Source of the DNA: Silene conica | Taxonomy: Eukaryota > Streptophyta > Magnoliopsida > Caryophyllales > Caryophyllaceae | Reading direction: 5' to 3' | DNA: 64,000 bases | Assembly (NCBI GenBank): GCA_029255685.2 | Contig: CM055319.2 | Location: forward strand, 7,922,747-7,986,746 | Shown: positions 33,694-46,216 of the stretch, in pieces | Layout: every line of letters starts with the position of its first letter | Position numbering within the stretch: the first letter of the stretch is position 1 | Notes under the pieces: model-generated | What the model saw: only the letters and a program-made list of their open reading frames with translations | The model's database searches: none | What the model was told of the DNA's origin: nothing | Translations under genes and position numbers: made by a program

Positions 33694-34557
33694 GGGGGTG
33701 TTTGGTTGGGGCATTTGGAATGGATTGGAATGGATTCAAGTGTTTGGTTGGACCTTTTTGGAATGGAGTTTGATACCAAGGGGTTCTAAATCCATTTCAA
33801 ACCCTTGGAATCCCATACCCATGTCTCAACCCAAGATTCTAACTTCATTCCACCCCATCCCAAATTATATATTTTTTATAAAACATTTTATGTGAATTTT
33901 TTTCATAGAACATTTTATGTGAATTATTTTCATAAAAAAAAAGTTACGTATTTTTCATAAAATATTTTATGTGGATTTTTTTCATAAAAAAAAGTTGCGT
34001 ATTTTTCATAAAACATGTTATGTGGATTTTTTTCATAAAACATGTTATGTGGATTTTTTTCATAAAACATTTATGTGGATTTTTTTTCATAAAACATTTT
34101 ATGTGGATTTTTTCGTAAAACATTTTATGTGATTTTTTTTTATATAACATTTTATGCGGATTTTTGTCATAAAAAAAAGTTGCGTATTTTTCATAAAACA
34201 TTTTATATGAATTTTTTTCAAAAAACATTTTATGTGGATTTTTTTCGGTCTTAGAATAATTTTGCTATTGTCGTATTAAATGAACCTGAGTCATTTGATT
34301 TTTATGGATTAATTTGAATTTTGGCTTTGCTGTAGTTAATTTTAATTCAAAATAATATAATTTCAATTATCTATGATAAAGAAAGTGAAATAATTTGAAA
34401 TCCATTCTAAATGTAAATCAAACAATAAAAATGACATTTACAATCCATTACGAGATTAAATCAAACAAGCATTAATAAGTATGAGATTCTAACTACATAC
34501 CTCCTTGGTATCAGAATCCATTCCATTCCATGCCAATTGTTTGAACCAAACGGCCCC
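33694..34557. mobile_element. nested Tourist-like element (864 bp)
   Basis: Starts GGGGGTGTTTGGTT and ends AACCAAACGGCCCC; flanked by TTA on both sides (33691-33693, 34558-34560). Unit 2 of the outer element, near 35280, is uninterrupted at this place. The interior carries the 30-bp tandem array. Confidence 0.7.
33885..34250. repeat. ~30-bp tandem array inside the nested element
   Basis: About a dozen degenerate units of the form TTTTTTCATAAAACATTTTATGTGGA. Units vary in the number of T and in the occasional insertion of AAAGTTGCGTATTTTTCAT. The Lys/Phe-rich minus-strand frame through it is a product of the repeat. Confidence 0.8.
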
Positions 34558-35180
34558 TTAATTCCTTACCCCCACCCTTCTAGGGTATCAGATTTTATTA
34601 CCCTTGTTACTTTCAATCACTTTTTTCACCTATCACCACACTTGCAATTACCATCACAATAGCCACCACCAAACCACCACCATAACGCCATCGCCACCTT
34701 TGCAACCACCCCCACCACTATCACCGCCACCATCGCCAAGACACCCCCACTACTACCACCGTCGTGACACCATCACTGGCACGACACCTCCACCACCATC
34801 ACCGTCGTGACCACCGCCACCATCACCACTACCACTGTCATAACATCTCTACCACCACCGCCATGACACCCCAACCACCATCACCGATGTGCCACCACCA
34901 CCGCCACCACCGCCGCCATGACAACCCCACCGCCGCCACCGCCGCCATGACACCCCACCACCACCGCTGCCATGACACCTCCACCACCATCACCGCCGCT
35001 AGTAAATAAGTGGTTATTTGTGGTGGTGTGTGTTAGTGGTAGGAGTGAGTGTGAGTGGACCATTACCCTTTCTTGGTGTAACCAAACAATCAATTAAGTT
35101 TCAGGTAATCCATTTCCTTTCCCCTTTTAACCCTTTCTTATTTCCTTTCTCTTTCCCTTTCTCTAACCAAACGCCCCCTT

Positions 35181-35922
35181 GGGGGTGTTTGGTTGGGGGT
35201 CTATAAGAAAGGGAAAGGGAAACAAAGTTATGCATTCCCTTTGTTGGTGTTTGTTTGATACAATTAAAGGGAATTGAACTCCCTCCCTTACCCCTCAGTC
35301 ATTCTGATTCCTTACCCCCACCCTCCAAGGGTATGAGATTTCATTACCTTTGTTATCCTTCAACCACTTTCTTCACCTACCACCACATAGCCACCAACAA
35401 ACCACCACTATGACGCCACCATCGCCACCACCCCACCCCCACCACTACCGCCGCCACCACCGCCATAACACCCCCACCACCACAACCGTCGTGACACCCC
35501 ACCACCATCACTACCATGACACTACACCACCATCACCGTCGTCACCACCGTCACCATCGCCATCGTCACCGCCATGACATCTCTACCACCACCATCGACA
35601 TCACCGCCATGACACCCCCGCTACCATCACCGCCGTGACCGTCACCGTCGCACCACCACCACCGCCACCGCCATAACACCCCACCACCGCCATAACACCT
35701 CCATCACCACCACCATGCCACTTCCACCACCATCACTGTCGCCAGTAGAGAAGTGGTTGTTTGTGGTGTGGTGTGTTAGTGGTAGGAGTGAGTGTGAGTG
35801 GACCATTAGTTATCTTTCTTAGAGTAACCAAACAACCTATTAAGTTTTAGGTAATCCTTTCCTTTCCCCCTCTTACCCTTTCTTATTTTCTTTCCCTTTC
35901 CCTTTCTCTAACCAAACGCCCG
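35181..35922. mobile_element. GGGGGTGTTTGG-ended element, unit 2
   Basis: Head-to-tail copy of 33599-35178 without the nested insertion: the same GGTCTATAAGAAA start, ACC/CAC-rich interior (about 35370-35745), GTGGTGTGTTAGTGGTAGGA block and CTAACCAAACGCCC end. Confidence 0.6.
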
Positions 35923-36490
35923 TGTATACTTCAGAGAGAAACGGACAAGAAAGTGCACAATCGAGTGAATGATTACTGCGATATTAAAAATTTCAATAGG
36001 TAAATCTTAGTGAATGATTACTAAAACGTAGAGGCCGCAATCAATGACCTGACCCGAAAACACGACATGAAAGTAGCGAGTTCCGGTCAAGGTGTTTTAA
36101 CCCGTTTACGTAATTGGATTGACACGAACACGACTCGAACTTATATGGGTCGGGTTAGGGTTGGGGTCTTGCAACACAACCCGACACGAATAACACATTA
36201 ATTTAAATGGGTTATGATAAATCCATCTAAATGTATTATATTTATAGGGTTGGATGAGTTAAACGGGTTTAATGGGTCGAAATTGATCTATTAAAATTTA
36301 AATGGGTTACACAAGTCGGGTTGGGTTATTGAAAAAATAAATGGGTTGGGTTAGGGTTGATGCATGCAACCCATTTATCTAATTGGGTCGGGTTAGGGTT
36401 GAGGGATCATGACTCATGACCTATTTAATGGTGACACGAACCCGAACCCGACAGACCCGACCTGTTTGCAGGTCTACTAAAATGCACCAG
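35923..36490. repeat. GGGTCGGGTTAGGGTT-rich low-complexity region
   Basis: Degenerate repeats of GGGT(C/T)GGGTTAGGGTTG with acccgacac-type complements, about 36050-36475. This kind of sequence is common in plant transposon remnants. No gene. Confidence 0.5.
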
Positions 36491-37006
36491 AAAGGCTAGT
36501 CTTGACAGGGTAAAATTTCAGAATTTTTTTATATATTTGTATTTAATTAGAATTTCGTTTTATGTAACAAAAAATTTAATTAAATCCGATATTTTAATTA
36601 AATACAAAAAAGTAAAAATTGTGGAGATTTTATTTACTAAAACAAAAATTTAATTAAAAAAAAAGTTTGGAAATTACTAAAACGAAATTTTAATTAAATA
36701 CAAAGAAATTGAAATTTTTTATCTACTAAAACAAAAATTTAATTAAATACAAAAATAAATAAATTCCCGAAATATTCGGTTACTAAATCGTAAATATAAT
36801 TAAAACAAAAATTAAAAAATGACCATAATTTTTATTAAATAAACCAAATTTAAATTAAATACCAAAAATACAAAATTTCCAGTATCATTGTTAAGTAGAT
36901 GGAGTCAACAACTTAACTCAAAATGCGAAATTACTAACTGGCCCTAAAACAAACTAATGAAAGTTAACGGTAGTTTGACTCCATTCACAATATGATTGGT
37001 CGTGTA
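36491..37006. repeat. AT-rich degenerate repeats
   Basis: Repeated TTAATTAAATACAAA and CTACTAAAACAAAAATT words in units of about 50-70 bp (36500-36870). No gene. Confidence 0.5.
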
Positions 37007-37689
37007 TAGAAATGGCAATGGATCCCGGATCCTACCCAGATCCACCAGACCCTATACCCAAGGGTAGGATATGGATCCCATTATTTTAGATCCTTAGGAT
37101 CTGGATCGGACCCATATCCTTATACGAGTACGAGGGTCGGATCTGGATCCCACCACTAAGATCCAGATCCTACCCTTGGACCCTCTTTTAATTTTTATAA
37201 GGTAGTTATTCGACCCTTCAGAGGTAGATCATGGAAACAAGCAATGAAGTATTAGTGTTTATTTTGTTTGGACAATTTGTTTTATTATGAATTGTTGGAA
37301 TTATAATTATTTTGTGGTTTGTAAACCTTATTTTTAAGTTGCTATAAGACTTTTTAAAACTTTGTACACTCTTTTTATTTTTTCTAGACTATGATTTTTA
37401 AACCAGTGAAGTTAATAGAGGGTAATTCGACAAAAACATCGTCTCTAATTGACAAGTAAAAGTGAAATAGTGTATAATACTGACTTGGTGCGGTTTCATT
37501 TGAATGTATCGTTGAAGATTGACGGATCTGAATTTTATCCAGATCCTACCCAGATCCTTAGGATGCGGATATGGATCTACAAATTTCGAACCCTGAAGAT
37601 AAGGGTAGGATCTGGATATACCATTTTAAAATGGATCTGGATCTGGATCCTATAGGATCCTGTCCAGATCTTACCCATTGCCATCTCTA
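37007..37689. mobile_element. hAT-like non-autonomous element 2 (683 bp)
   Basis: Ends TAGAAATGGCAATGG and, reversed, TAGAGATGGCAATGG, with an 8-bp duplication GTCGTGTA (36999-37006, 37690-37697). Subterminal GGATCTGGATC words as in element 1 show the same family. Its TIRs have diverged more, so it is probably the older insertion. No transposase frame. Confidence 0.85.
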
Positions 37690-38089
37690 GTCGTGTATTA
37701 AATTTTTCATACACTAAGCGTATATTTGTGAAGAGATAGACGGAATTAAATGAACGATGTTCATTACCTGCAAAACAATAGTGCAACGTACTATCAAGAT
37801 TTGGTAAATTACAACTCTCCTATTTTCTCCTCCGAATTCCTTTTCCCTCCAAATCCAAACAGAAGCCTAACAATGATGAATTGTTGACGGGAATCAACCT
37901 TACATTCAAAGGCCATCCCTGAATCAACAAAAATCTAAATATGCTTCGAAACAATGAACAGCGGAGAAAAATGAAAACAGGATTGGAGTCAAATTCATGG
38001 ACATTTGTTTCATTGCTTTTAATCGGTGTCTAACATGCAGTTCAAGTTCCTCAACCCAAAATTCTAAACCCGAGCGAGCACCTAGCAAA

Positions 38090-41000
38090 TCAAATGTATT
38101 CTACAGGAAACCGATATCCTGTCAGTACTCTTTTGCCTGTAAACATCATTCCAGTCTTGGGCATCACATGCCAATGCAATGTCAAGTTGAACTGCTTGCC
38201 TCGCAGATTGCTACCCTGTAATATGTTCAAGAAATTCATCAATCAAGATAACCACTCCTCTGTTAAGCCATAACGTGATAACGCATGAAACATTCTTACA
38301 AAAAACAAGTTCTCAACTACTCGCTGTTCCATTAGATTGCCAACTTTTACCATTTTAGACCAGCCCAAACATTTTAGGAATTTGTTTTGAAGTTTTTGTC
38401 ATGGCAAATAAGTGAATAACTAATATAGTATTCCACTTTTTTTAAGACCAACTCACGTCCTTAAGAGAGCCGCTTTACCAAAATGGTAATCATTTGCTCA
38501 AAAGTTCCCCAATCCTACTTGCATCATTGCATTTGATCATAACCCATGCGATAAGCAGGCGTAAACAATCAAATGGAACAAACAAAAAAACCGATGAGGA
38601 AGATACATGACACTTTAAAGAGGGTGTGGTGTACGATGTGACCAAGGCATTACTTAAAGCAATAATAATTTGACTCAAAATTCTGAAGTGCAGCCTCAGG
38701 AACTGTTTTATATCAATAAAGGCACTGATATTATTGTGGTCCAAACCACCAAAAGACACAAGGCAACACAGTTTGATGAAAAGGCTTACCTGGTCAAATA
38801 ACGGGTACTTGTTTCTAAAAGTCGCCCGAATCACAGCGTCTTCTCGTGATTGTATTATTACATCCCAAAGAGAAATCTGTTCCCAAAAGAAATTGTACGA
38901 CACAGATTTAGAACACCAAAAATGAGTTGAAAGTTGAAACAGTTTGGCAGGTATAGCCAAAGTGGGTTTTTTAACTCCCATGCTAACATGAGCATTAGAA
39001 ACATAGATTGTAACAGACTGCGGCTTACGAACAGCCAACATACTGATGACGAAAATAATATTTAGTGTTTCTGGTAATATATAGATTGTTAATTTAAAGA
39101 ACAAGTATATCTCAGTAGAGGTCACTTTAAGGCTTCAATTGGCAGCAACAAAAACATCACAAATGTACATGCCAACAAAGAAAATGATCTTCTATGACAA
39201 TTTGGTTGATGCCAAAACAAAAAAAACACTAGACACAGGGAAGTATGTAGATACCTGATTCAGTGCATTTGTAGGGCTTACGTATTCTGCAGCAACAAAA
39301 GCAAAAACCTGTAGGGAATAATTGTAGAAGCATTTAGACATTTAGACATTAAGTATTAAAATCTATGTTACTGATTCTGTTGTAGGGTTAGATGCAACAC
39401 AATGTTAAGTGTGGGGCCACGGCTCTTGCAAAAGTTATATGTTTGGTCTAAAATGAAGTGTGAAATATTGTGTCGAGTAAGAGTGTGAATGTGTTGTTGG
39501 ACACACGACATGCTGCAGTGTCAAAATAACATAGATTAAAATAGTACTCTGCCGTTTTTATAAAGATAGTTATAGCATGAGCCTCACAATTCCCATCATA
39601 AATAAATGTTTTAAAATTATATGAAAAAAAGGAAAGGTCAGAACAATCGCCAGTTCACCAGACTGCTGCTTGGTAGATTTGGCCTTCAAGGGACGACAAA
39701 CAACTAAAGAAGCAGAGGTATCCACACAAATTGTCGGAGGGAAATTACCACAAATACATAAACTATAAGATTCAAAACTCTGTGAATATATTCCAGAGAA
39801 AAAAAAACGTACATGACCCCGAAATATCTCAACAAAAGAACAATAGAGAAAGTAGAAGAAAAGGCGTGTGGAACTTCACCTGCTTGGTATTCCAAGTAAA
39901 CAATGACTGCAAATCTGCTGCAACTTTTAGCTTCATGCTTACCTTCAATACAAGAAAACAAACAATTATAGCTTATACATTTCCCACCGGAAATTTCAGT
40001 CTTTAATGTTCAAACAACCTTAAATAAAACAGACAATTTTTCAAAACACAGAAACTGATGATTCCTGATCAGCACTTAGGCCATCTCCAACAATTATTTT
40101 CTCAAACTCATCATTTCTCACCTACTCCTCATCTTACTCTCTTTCGTTATATTTATCCCATTAAAATTAGTTCCAAATATTATTAAGAGTGGTCTCCATT
40201 TGTAGAGAAAAATAGATAAATTCAAACTAATACATATTTTATATTTATTAATTTTAATAAAAATATCAAAACAGAAAATATATGCAACTCTTTGTTTACT
40301 CTCTCCCCTAGGCCCTAACAGCCTGACACTCTCCCCCCTTCTCTCTCTCACATACTCTCTGAGAGCGGGGCCAGGTTGGTGAGCCATCCCTTCATCATAT
40401 GTAGCGCAATCCTCATTTTAACAATTTTTTTGATGCAACACCACTGTTGGAGAGCCACGATGTCTCTCATCAGTTTTCTGCTGCGTACCATCTCCCGTTG
40501 GAGATGGTCTTAGTGTACTCTATAGTGTATACAACTTGACTTCCTACCAGAATGTTAGGTGTCCTATGTTTTCTACAAGGCATCTCTTCTATCACTCTAC
40601 TTTGCTTTACTCTTGCAATATTAGCTACTCCGTCCAATTCATTGGAATTGCAATATTTGAAAAACGCTCCTAGTCCAATGAGTTGGAGGAAGTTTTTTAC
40701 CAGGTCCTTCGTTTCTCAAACAGTCTTTATCCTTCTCTCAGTACCTAATACGCTAGTAATTAACTCGAAGTACTAAACTTCAGAGAGTTCATCTAACCCC
40801 TGTTTCTCACACTCTGCACTTAGCCCTCGTATTGTGTGTCCAGCGCGAGATAAGCTGCTGACCAGATACGAGACACGTTTTTGGCAAGCCAATATCAGAC
40901 AGAGTGATGACACCTACACTTGACTGATATCCTTATATTAAATTAGGTGAAAGTAAAAGGATGTAATAAATGAATAATAAGGGAGCCTTCGCCAGGAATT

Positions 41001-44000
41001 CAATTTCTTTACTATTTTTCCTTGTGCAAAGTTGCAAACCAAATCATAAGAGTTGGAATAACTCTATATCAACAAAAATTCTACAAATATTAAGCAAAAA
41101 AAAGGGATAATAATTTCAATATTTGACAAAATGAACTGCGTATGTGTTTACAGAAGTTGTCAAGAGACTTGTTTGATCATATCCGCATGCAGCTTAAATG
41201 TTTTAAACATAGTCAAACACTCGACATCTGTTTTATTGGGCACTGCAAGTACTCGTATATCTGAACAAGATGTGTGAAGACACATACACTGATACACAGA
41301 ATAATTAAGATGATGAAAGGCGCTTGTGTGGTGTTCAATATAAAATAAAACAGATACTACATCAACACATCTCTCACTTATAGGCAGACAATAGACAAAT
41401 AATAATTTAATGAATATGAAGGAGCTGAGCAACGAGAGTAGGGGAAAACAAAGCAGAAAGTGACTTTTACAAAATTCTTTAAATTCCGGTTCCCAAACAC
41501 ACAGATAAGAAAAGGGTACTGGAGAATTGGAAAAGAATACGATTTTCAAAGGCGTGTTCTAGTTTTAAATAAAATTGAGAGCAGGAAAACAAAACCCTCA
41601 AAAACACCTTTCCCTCACCCCAATTTGGGAAAGAATCTACAGCCTCCACTGATGGGAAAAGAAATATGGAAAGCACCAGAAAGATTAGTTCACACAAAAC
41701 ACATTGGTTGGTTCCTTTGAAGGAATCAATAAGAGTAAGGTTGCTATTGATGTTAGGCATCCACTAAAGATTACATCAAACTCCAACGGGAAGATGGGAG
41801 GATGCCAAATTCAAGATGACTACGAGAAACTATCCTTTCATTTTAGCTGAGCTATCTAGGCCATGAACAGAAAAAATAGTACTACGTAGAGATTAGCATC
41901 AAGAAAAAATCAAGTCTTACTATGGAGATTGAAGGGGCCACAGCTTGGAAAGATGCAAGAAACAATTCAAACAAAACAAATTCTGAAAAACTACACAGAA
42001 ACATCTAGTGCAAAACAATGTTAGAAGAAAGAAATAGAAATTTAGAGAACCCAAGGTAGCAAACAGTAACAAGGATTGGACAATGTTGCACAAGCTCTTC
42101 GTGAGGGAAATGAAATAATTGAGAAAGGTCGTCCTCGGTTTTATACAGCTTAAGAGGTATTTGAAGAGTTATCAAGGATGGAGCTTGACCCGATTACTCG
42201 TAGGAGAGCGTATAAGTTCTTAAATACCAACCAAATGAGGGTGAGAGAGTTGTTTGGGATCCCACTTGAGGAGCGAAAAGAGTATCTAATAGAGATGATG
42301 ATTGACGAGTGAACCAACCGGAGATCGGAGTCTATAAATAGATGGAGTCTATAAATAGAGTATCTGAAGCCACAACACATCCATCAGTCAACTATAAAAA
42401 CTTGTCCTAGTATTTGTCAGAATGTGTAGCAGATAACACTAGTTCTAATATTACGCTGCTGCTAGTTATAAAAACTTGTCCTTGTGTTGCTGCTTTCGCC
42501 GTTGCTTTATTGCTGTGTGTGTCGTTTGTCGTGGCTGCTGTACAACTATGCCACAATGATGTACTGTTATTGCAGCTACTATACTGCTCTTTATTTACAT
42601 GCCGCTACTATGTTGTTGCGTGATGTTGGTGCTGCTGTCCATTGCGTCGCTGTTTGTTGCTACTGTTACACTACTGCAGCTACACTGGCGCACTACTGCA
42701 GCTACACTAACGCACTACTACTGCTGCACTAACACACTACTGGTGCTGCACTAACGCACTGCTGCTGCTGCCTACGGTTAATAACATATTACTGCTACAT
42801 ATATACATAAGGAATTTTATCAACTCAGTCTACATATATACATAAGGAATTTTATCTACTCCGTGGTTAATCGTTTCCCGAATGGTTAGAAAATATGACT
42901 CGATATTTAAGTTTCACAAACATGTTAATCTCATATAGAAAGTATGTTTATATATATATATGAACAATCGAGACGAGAAGACCTAATCAGAGTCGAAAAC
43001 CATCAACATTAGCATCAGTCTATTGGCTTCACAACGTAGGAATGCAGTACAAATGGTCCTCAAAAAAGTTGTTCATGTAGAAATGTTAAAACAATGGATA
43101 ATGAGAAAACAATTGTTTTGAACGCAGTACAAATGATCCCAATTTTACAACTTCACAACTTCATAGTGGTATGGGAAGGGTATTATTGTCATTATTCATC
43201 ATATTCCATAACATACTTCCTCCAATATACCATGTCCCTCTTTCATCCCCTTCCATTTCCCTCTCAATAATTTTATTATCCAAACACCCGCAATTCCCCT
43301 CCCCTCCCCTCACCTCCCTTTCCCTCCCCTCACTTTCCCTCTTACAATTGTATCCAAACATAGCCTTAGGTTTCTCCTTACTTCCTCGTGTCAAAGTTTG
43401 GCTTTAGTCGGTGCGTCTATTCCTTCTGTCTTTCTTTTAAGAACCAAACATCTACGTAGGGATTTGCCCATACGCTCGTCGGGGCATACCAAAAAATCTA
43501 TGAAATCAGCAAGACAAGGTCCTTGGGTTGAGTGCCCTATGTTTCAGACAGAAAAAGGTGCTACGAGTGGTCGCTGGGGATCGGCTTCATGTTAAGCAAA
43601 ATTACAGATTCTATACATATCCTAGTGTAATCTATGTCAACAATCAAAGTGCATCAACCAATAAGTAAATCTCAGCATCAAAATTACAACTTTCAATCAA
43701 CCCAATCACAAATAAATAAACAATCAATCAATCAAATACTCAACTGAAGTAAAAAAAACTCAGAAATCAAAACACTAGAAAAATCAATAACTGACAATTA
43801 ATAAAAATATATAATTACCCCTTCATTGCCATCTTTGGATTTGATAAACCTGTTGAAGCTTACAATCTGATTCAACAAACAACAGCAAAAAAAACCCCAA
43901 ATCAGAATCAAACCCTAAATCAGTACTGAATTGGGAAATTAAACAAGTAGTTGAAAAAGACCTTAATATCAACAGAAGGATCGGGTTGATTGAAAGTATC

Positions 44001-44087
44001 AGAAAAAGAAGCGACAGCACACATGAATGCAAGAACAGTAACTGCTAATGTTAGCAGTGCATTTGCTCTGTACCCAAATGAATGCAT
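38090..44087 (-). CDS. SPC3: signal peptidase complex subunit 3 (SPC22/23-like)
   Basis: Six exons, about 167 aa: 43962-44087, 43819-43866, 39880-39942, 39255-39308, 38790-38876 and 38090-38215. All introns are GT-AG and in phase 0. The protein starts [20 protein letters not shown], which forms the single N-terminal membrane segment, and continues with a lumenal domain containing [62 protein letters not shown] and a final GYRF. These match the plant SPC3 family along its whole length, and the length is the usual one. The subunit supports the ER signal peptidase complex that removes signal peptides. A CCAAT box at 44285-44289 lies about 200 bp upstream. Intron 2 is unusually long (3.9 kb). I see no defect. 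Confidence 0.95.
40079..40509. mobile_element. MITE in SPC3 intron 2 (431 bp)
   Basis: Ends GGCCATCTCCAACA and, reversed, GACCATCTCCAACG; flanked by TTA on both sides (40076-40078, 40510-40512). The 3-bp TTA duplication suggests PIF/Harbinger type. Confidence 0.7.
42060..42312 (+). pseudogene. coding remnant, possibly from a transposon-associated protein
   Basis: One plus-strand frame reads like a helical protein C-terminus ([18 protein letters not shown], then [17 protein letters not shown]) after an in-frame stop near 42150. Its composition is protein-like and unlike the flanks. It loosely resembles the C-terminal helical part of MYB/SANT-like proteins of PIF/Harbinger elements, but I cannot confirm this. 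A TATAAATAGA word occurs twice just downstream. Confidence 0.3.
42478..42775. repeat. GCTGCTACT-type imperfect trinucleotide repeats
   Basis: Imperfect GCT/ACT triplets, including several CACTACTGCTGCTGCACTAA units. Leu/Cys-rich frames here are composition artefacts. Confidence 0.6.
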
Positions 44088-44832
44088 TTTTTTATTGCTT
44101 TGATTTGATTTTGATTTATTTTGACTATTAAGACCAGAAATTTGATGTGTGAATTATGTATACCCCAGAAATTTGGGGGAGAAATTATACGAGGGAAATT
44201 AATGGATTCTTTTTTTGGGAGTTTCTGAAGTTGCGAGTTGTGAATTGCGAAGCTGGGGAATTGTGACGTGGTTGCTGGTCTCTCATTGGCTGTGATTTAT
44301 GTTTGTTAATTTTGGTGATCAATTGCAGGTTTGGGTTATCCGGTACCGTTTTGAAATTGTATCGGACATTCGAATCGATATTATAATCGTACATTTTTGG
44401 TAGTTTTATCTAAACCTGGTAAATGAGTTAATCAGGTTAGCTTTGTGTCAAGTCAATCTGAGTTTGGTTTACGAGAATTCACGTCAGGTCAGATCCGGGA
44501 TTGTTTTCAAATTAGTTTAAGACTTTAAGATAACAACGATTTAACGATAAAAAAAACATTTGGGTCGGGTTTATTAAAATTCGGTACATCAATTCGGGTT
44601 CGAGTGAGCCAGTTTTGTCATGTCAAATCCTTATCTAATACCTCTGTTTTGTATATATGATTTCAGTTTTTCGATGTGTACGATGTCCAACTTAACTTTT
44701 ATTTTCACTAGTGTGTAACCCGTGCATAATAAAAAAGTTATGTAGGTGGCAGTTTTAACTCAAAAATATAAATATTTTGTACAAATATGGAAATGTTTAA
44801 ATAAGTGAATATAAATGTATAAAATCAATAAA
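44088..44832 (-). promoter_or_regulatory. SPC3 upstream region
   Basis: 5'UTR and promoter of SPC3. A CCAAT box on the minus strand is at 44285-44289. Further out, 44709-44735 (CTAGTGTGTAACCCGTGCA) looks like a worn Helitron-end remnant. No gene in between. Confidence 0.45.
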
Positions 44833-45563
44833 TCTACCCCCTTACTAAAATGTGGGTAAGGGGTGTTACTGTTCCTAATGAACAGTACTCACCTGCTTTG
44901 CTTTTTCCTCTTTGCCCTCAAAACTTGCGTTTGACAGTTTAGCATAACCAATTTTCTTACCCTCATTATCAATCTTTCACCTCAATTACTTTTTACCTCC
45001 CACACATTCTGCATCACCATCACCTTTCCCCAAACTCTCACTCGGTCCATCGCCCTCACCTTCACCTTATCCTTCTCACTACTACAATTTTGATCAACGA
45101 GAACGGTTAGAAAGCGTTCTTAAAGCTGTTTTGGACCGTCCTGTGGCCAGGCGTTCTCATTGATCAAAGAGAACGGTTAAAATTAAGTCAACCCGGTCTC
45201 TTTGTTACTACAATAAGAACGGTCGCGCTCCATAACCGTTCTCTTTGATATATCACAAAGTCTATAACACACGCAACCGATCTCTTTGTAATTACAATAA
45301 GAACGGTTAGACTCCACAACCGTGCTCATTGATATGTCATAGAGGACGGTTTCACGCGGAACCGGTCTCTTTGATAAGACTGATTTATTTAGCGCCTTTT
45401 GTTTGTTAATTTCAAAGAGAACGATAATGTTACAACCGTACTGTTTGTTATTGTCAAAGAGAACAGGCTATCCAAGGAACCGTCCTCGTTGTTCCAACTT
45501 TTTTTTAAAAAAAATATTTCTGTTTTTTTCCGTAATCCCTACGTGATTGAATCGTATAGCTCA

Positions 45564-46000
45564 TAACAATTAAACCTGCATTACAATTCAGAAACTCCAA
45601 CATGTTTTATACAACTAAAACCTTTATATTTATTTTGAATTCATAATGAATAAATTCTTAGAAAAAAATACAAAGTCTCATCATGTTTAAGAGTCTAAAT
45701 GCTATAAATATCAAAAATACGTACAAAACATAAATGAAAAATCATTCATGAATTAAAATAATAATGAACCCTAGAGAGCAAAACAATTAAATCTGCATTA
45801 CAATTCAGATACTCCAGCATGTTTTATACAACTGAAACCTTTATATTTATTTTGAATTCATAATGAATAAATTCTTAGAGAAAAAAAATACAAAGTTTTA
45901 ATGGTTAAGAGTCTAAACGCTATCAATATAAAAAATACGTACAAAACATAAATGAAAAATCATTCCGGAATAATAATAATAATCAACCCTAGAGAGCAGG
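45564..46000. repeat. ~215-bp tandem duplication within the CACTA element
   Basis: 45564-45780 and 45781-46000 align closely (shared CAATTAAA-CTGCATTACAATTCAG, CATAATGAATAAATTCTTAG and AACCCTAGAGAGCA). Confidence 0.8.
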
Positions 46001-46015
46001 CGACTATCAACAACA

Positions 46016-46216
46016 ATGGAGAAAATCATAAGAGCTGATCAATCAACAATGGAGAAAAAACGCTTGAGATTTGCAAGAGTTCTAGTGGAACTGGCTGTTG
46101 GTAAAACATACAATGACAAAATCAGATTCAACGATGAACATGGAGAGATACTTACAGTGACCTTGGAATATGAATGGAAGCCAAGCATTGTAGAGGCAAA
46201 CAAGGATTGGACATGA
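46016..46216 (+). pseudogene. LINE-type ORF1 (DUF4283/zinc-knuckle) fragment in CACTA
   Basis: A short frame with LRFARVLVEL, then DEHGEILTVTLEYEWKP, matches the conserved stretch just before the zinc knuckle in plant LINE ORF1-type proteins. The Cys residues of the knuckle are not reached: the sequence departs after WKPS and a stop follows. Weak continuity (LTGNQIWKAVHKQ) is seen to about 46310. A piece captured by, or inserted in, the CACTA element. Confidence 0.55.

Larger units (their letters stand above)
33599..35178. mobile_element. GGGGGCGTTTGG-ended element, unit 1, with nested insertion
   Basis: The left end GGGGGCGTTTGGTTTGGGGT and the right end, reversed, GGGGGCGTTTGGTTAGAGAA match in their first 15 bp. 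The interior includes a Thr/Pro/His-coding ACC-rich stretch (about 34620-34995) of low complexity. It is interrupted by the element at 33694-34557. A near copy follows head to tail at 35181. Confidence 0.6.
39943..43818 (-). other. SPC3 intron 2 (3876 bp) with transposon debris
   Basis: The other SPC3 introns are 95-574 bp. This one contains a MITE (40079-40509), a coding remnant (about 42060-42312), a GCT/CTG-rich stretch (42478-42775) and a pyrimidine-rich stretch (43200-43350). No independent gene is supported. A 65-codon plus-strand frame at 43398-43595 has no recognised match. Confidence 0.7.

Noticed and set aside
33885-34250. Regular ~30-bp repeats resembling a CRISPR array
   Set aside because: Units are contiguous and degenerate without unique spacers, inside a plant MITE-like element; no cas genes.
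34604-35577. His/Pro/Thr-rich frames that look like metal-binding or extensin-like proteins
   Set aside because: Arise from CAC/ACC low-complexity DNA present in both copies of a transposon.
36130-36440. GGGTTAGGG words as interstitial telomere repeat
   Set aside because: The plant telomere repeat is TTTAGGG; the repeats here are irregular and mixed with GGGTCGGG.
43398-43595. 65-codon plus-strand frame with organelle-protein-like basic residues
   Set aside because: No recognised match; lies in SPC3 intron 2 next to low-complexity DNA.
44706-44735. CTAGTGTGTAACCCGTGCA as a Helitron terminus
   Set aside because: Resembles a reversed Helitron 3' end, but no hairpin partner is present; kept only as a worn remnant.
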